A stretch of 64,000 bases of DNA, taken from contig JAYKYS010000012.1 of NCBI GenBank assembly GCA_036924285.1, forward strand, positions 5,394,001 to 5,458,000, read 5' to 3'. The stretch's first letter is position 1. The number at the start of each line of letters is the position of its first letter. Positions 61,516-64,000 of this stretch are shown in pieces. The translations under genes were made by a program, and so were the position numbers. This stretch comes from Asterella californica (lineage: Eukaryota; Streptophyta; Marchantiopsida; Marchantiales; Aytoniaceae). The notes below the pieces were generated by a model. It did no database searches and was not told where the DNA came from. It saw nothing but the letters and a program-made list of their open reading frames with translations.

Positions 61516-61989
61516 ATTCACCTCCCTTGCATGGTGTTCGCTACGCGCGTCCTAAGCCTCATTATTTTGCCATTCGCTTCGGCCAAGAGGAAAACATTGG
61601 TTTTTTTTTTTTCCTGCTCTTCTGTTGTATGCTATCAAACGACGGGGGCCTATTTTGGCACTCCACACCGAAATAAAAGGCTTTTCATCTTGCACCTTTT
61701 TCTCGTTCTCTTCTTCTACAGGTCTCTCGTGCAAAAAAGTCAAAGCGCAACTGGAATTCCCGTTTCAAGATCATTTTTCGATTTTACAGATAAATATGAG
61801 CTCGTGTGCGACAAACGAGAGACGACAACTGTAATTATTTCGGTACACGCAGAAATATGTATTGATGAGTTGCTATGTACATAGCTTCTCGCCGGCTACA
61901 GAGTGGAGGTCCAGCAGTAAACTGAAGTTGAACAGTGGAGGTACAGCAGACTGTTTTTACTGCAGCTTCACACTGTAAACTTAGGACTC

Positions 61990-62285
61990 GGAACTGAAGT
62001 CATATAGATGTAAAACTATAGCACTGAAAATATACACAGCAAAAAGTAGAGCAACTGCAGAGCCATGGGCTAGCACGTAACCGTCCGGAACTGAAGTCAT
62101 ATAGATGTAAAAGTATGTTCTTCGTGCACTGGAAGTAATATACAGCTAAAACTAGAGCAACTGCTCAGTCTTGGAGGCCAGCACGTATCCGTGACTGTGC
62201 AGTCAAGGTGCACTGAAACTAATATACAGATAAAACTATCATTCTGCATCGAAGGTGCAGTGAAAGTAAACGAACTGCACAGGCT
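61990..62285. repeat. Roughly 97-bp tandem repeat, about 3 units
   Basis: GGAACTGAAGTCATATAGAT recurs at 61990 and 62087. Later parts repeat AATATACAGCTAAAACTAGA, GAGCAACTGC and GCCAGCACGTATCCG blocks with increasing divergence. Confidence 0.7.
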
Positions 62286-62932
62286 TGGAAGATGACCGTA
62301 ACTGTTTTCAACTCGTCTGCCAAGGTACAAAACAAGTAGACAGTATCTATACATATACTGCCTGCGCAACTCCTGACGTCAAGGGCTGTGCTCGCCTCGC
62401 TCCTCCTCTCCAGCCCTCTCGTCTTCGTCGCGTCGCTCCTGCTGTCCAGCTCCAGGTTCTATTCTTATTTCTGCAAGAAAAACAGTTTGAACCTAAATCT
62501 AATCGAAGAAAACATGCAGCAAAGGCCTTCACTCCCTTCACTTTGTAGTTTACAGACGAAAATGTCCCCACAACGTGAAATTGATGATAAACAGTCTTGA
62601 TACGTGCACGTCCCGTTCGTTTTCCACCGAGAGGGGAATGAACCTCGATGCCAACCGGTCCCACGACCTGACAATCGAAGAGAAATCGAAGACGACCGGT
62701 CTCAACTGCAAAAACGATAGCGAGAAGGCTTGTAGCAACGAGAAGCAAGCTCGCTATGGTAAACGAGCAGCGAGGAGAAAAATGCGATCGAGCATCGATG
62801 AGAGATCGCTGCAGAGAAGTAGAAACAGAAACGAGCAGCAACGAAATGCAGGTGTAGCAAGAAACGCAGCACCGACGAAAAGCGGCCTGCCTTCGCACCT
62901 AAGACAACGACCAACAAAAACGATGACGAGAC

Positions 62933-63131
62933 AAAACTGACGGCGAGTCGCTTCGATGTTTTTTAAACGTTCGGCTAAATAGCGGCAGCGAACGATGTTT
63001 TTTCTAACGCCTTGAACCGAGAAAAAAGATGACTAGAATGACGCGAAACTGACGCCGACTCGCTAGCACGTATTTAAAACGTTCGGCTATAAACGCGGCA
63101 GCCAACGATGTCTTTTCTAACGTCTTCAACT
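62933..63131. repeat. Roughly 115-bp direct duplication
   Basis: AAACTGACGGCGAGTCGCT (62934), then AAACGTTCGGCTA and AACGATGTTTTTTCTAACG, recur from about 63047 as AAACTGACGCCGACTCGCT with the same later blocks. Confidence 0.75.
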
Positions 63132-64000
63132 TGCGCGATCCGTGTTGGGATGCTTATTTTCTTTCCGTGACTCTGTCTGTTTTGTGTCACAACAATAATC
63201 CTCTTTTTTTGGTTTTTTCCATTACTCCGTCCGTTTTGTTACACAACAATAATCCTCTTTTTTTTTCAATTTTCAAAATCGACGTATAGCTATGCTAACT
63301 CGTAACAAAAATGAAACTAGGGTTTCAAAACAGTAAGAAGAAAACGTCAAAGCCGTTTAGAGAATACAAAAAGTGAACGCGAACTACTCTGTTATTAAAG
63401 GATGTCAAATTTAATGCTCATGGCCATTATTCCTTTGCATATAACATATGCAAGTTTAAGGTATTTAAACCTTCTTATTCCATTAAAAACAAAATGTATT
63501 TGTAGAAATAGAAATCATTTTTAAACTATTAAGTTCTCTTATAAAATCACTACTCTCACTTAATATGTAATTTTAAAAGCAAAAATAGTCCATTTTAGTT
63601 TTAAATTATTTAAATCTTATTGAAATATTGTACTTCTCCTTGAACTCCTCTTTAACAAAATATTCTAACAAACTGTTGAGATTTCGTTCATGTTTGAGTT
63701 TTCGCTTACAGAATCCAAATGATTTGTAACTACAAATTTTATATCTTCAAGATGTTAACAGAGAAAAGAGATAAATCTTCATGATGATAATATTTTGTCC
63801 CTAATGCATATTACCTTCAAAAAAATTTAACGCAATATTTGATTGCAATCAAGAAATATGGACATTTTAATAACGAAGATAAAAATCTCTAGGAAATGCA
63901 AAATTTTTTACTTTAGAATAAATACTTACGTAGAAATAAAATCCTTAAAATATTACATTAAAATCCGGGGTAGGTTGTGCAAGTACAGTATCACGCATTT
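63132..64000. other. AT-rich DNA, nothing recognised
   Basis: T- and A-rich sequence with two AACAATAATCCTCTTTTTT blocks near the start. No open frame or hairpin stands out. Confidence 0.6.

Larger units (their letters stand above)
57280..61900. other. AT-rich intergenic DNA
   Basis: No supportable gene is seen. It contains a decayed alpha/beta hairpin pair at about 58645-58739, a second CCGTAAA repeat copy, a possible SINE fragment at about 60420-60475, and a 49-bp duplication at 61418-61510. The open frame 61510-61884 has a T-rich hydrophobic start and no motif. Confidence 0.5.

Noticed and set aside
62347..62940. Overlapping 183- and 121-residue frames
   Set aside because: They lie opposite each other in a repetitive GC-rich patch and show no motif.
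1..64000. CRISPR arrays, bacterial operons, attachment sites
   Set aside because: Introns and retroelements show eukaryotic DNA; none of the tandem repeats has the repeat-spacer pattern of a CRISPR array.

Overview
The window looks like nuclear DNA of a land plant. Three multi-exon genes with GT-AG introns (one GC-AG) sit in AT-rich, repeat-filled intergenic DNA. The host genes are a SPARK-type receptor kinase, a ZFPL1-type Golgi zinc-finger protein and a VIM/ORTHRUS-type methylcytosine-binding E3 ligase. The Ty3/gypsy gag and pol resemble elements I recall from bryophytes, so a liverwort or other non-seed plant is my best guess. That guess comes from memory of family sequences, not from a search.

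Layout. 1-1.6 kb: AT-rich DNA with a cluster of short perfect palindromes. 1.6-9.2 kb: a Ty3/gypsy complex on the minus strand in an unusual order, pol (with four in-frame stops), then one 2.0-kb LTR, then gag. 9.3-14.8 kb: intergenic. 14.8-18.9 kb: SPARK-type receptor kinase, plus strand, nine coding exons, 660 aa. 18.9-21.0 kb: tandem arrays with long perfect hairpins. 21.0-28.2 kb: AT-rich DNA with foldback hairpins. 28.26-32.08 kb: ZFPL1, minus strand, nine coding exons, 394 aa. 35-38.3 kb: a solo LTR of the same retroelement family with inverted ends and a 4-bp target duplication. 39.7-42.6 kb: a decayed second gag whose upstream region carries a 5S-rRNA-like module. 42.6-46.4 kb: decayed coiled-coil ORFs on the minus strand. 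50.95-54.89 kb: VIM/ORTHRUS, minus strand, nine coding exons, 644 aa. 55-64 kb: repeats and paired hairpins, with no gene I can support.

The three host genes are unrelated in function (cell-surface signalling, cis-Golgi membrane, maintenance of CG methylation), and nothing suggests they act together. All three models were built by joining open segments at GT/AG (or GC/AG) sites so that the frame stays open and family motifs line up. Untranslated regions are not defined. Most other structure is mobile-element debris. The most distinctive items are the permuted single-LTR retroelement, the 5S-like module beside a gag, the two recurrent hairpin types, and an inverted-repeat-bounded tandem array inside a VIM intron.
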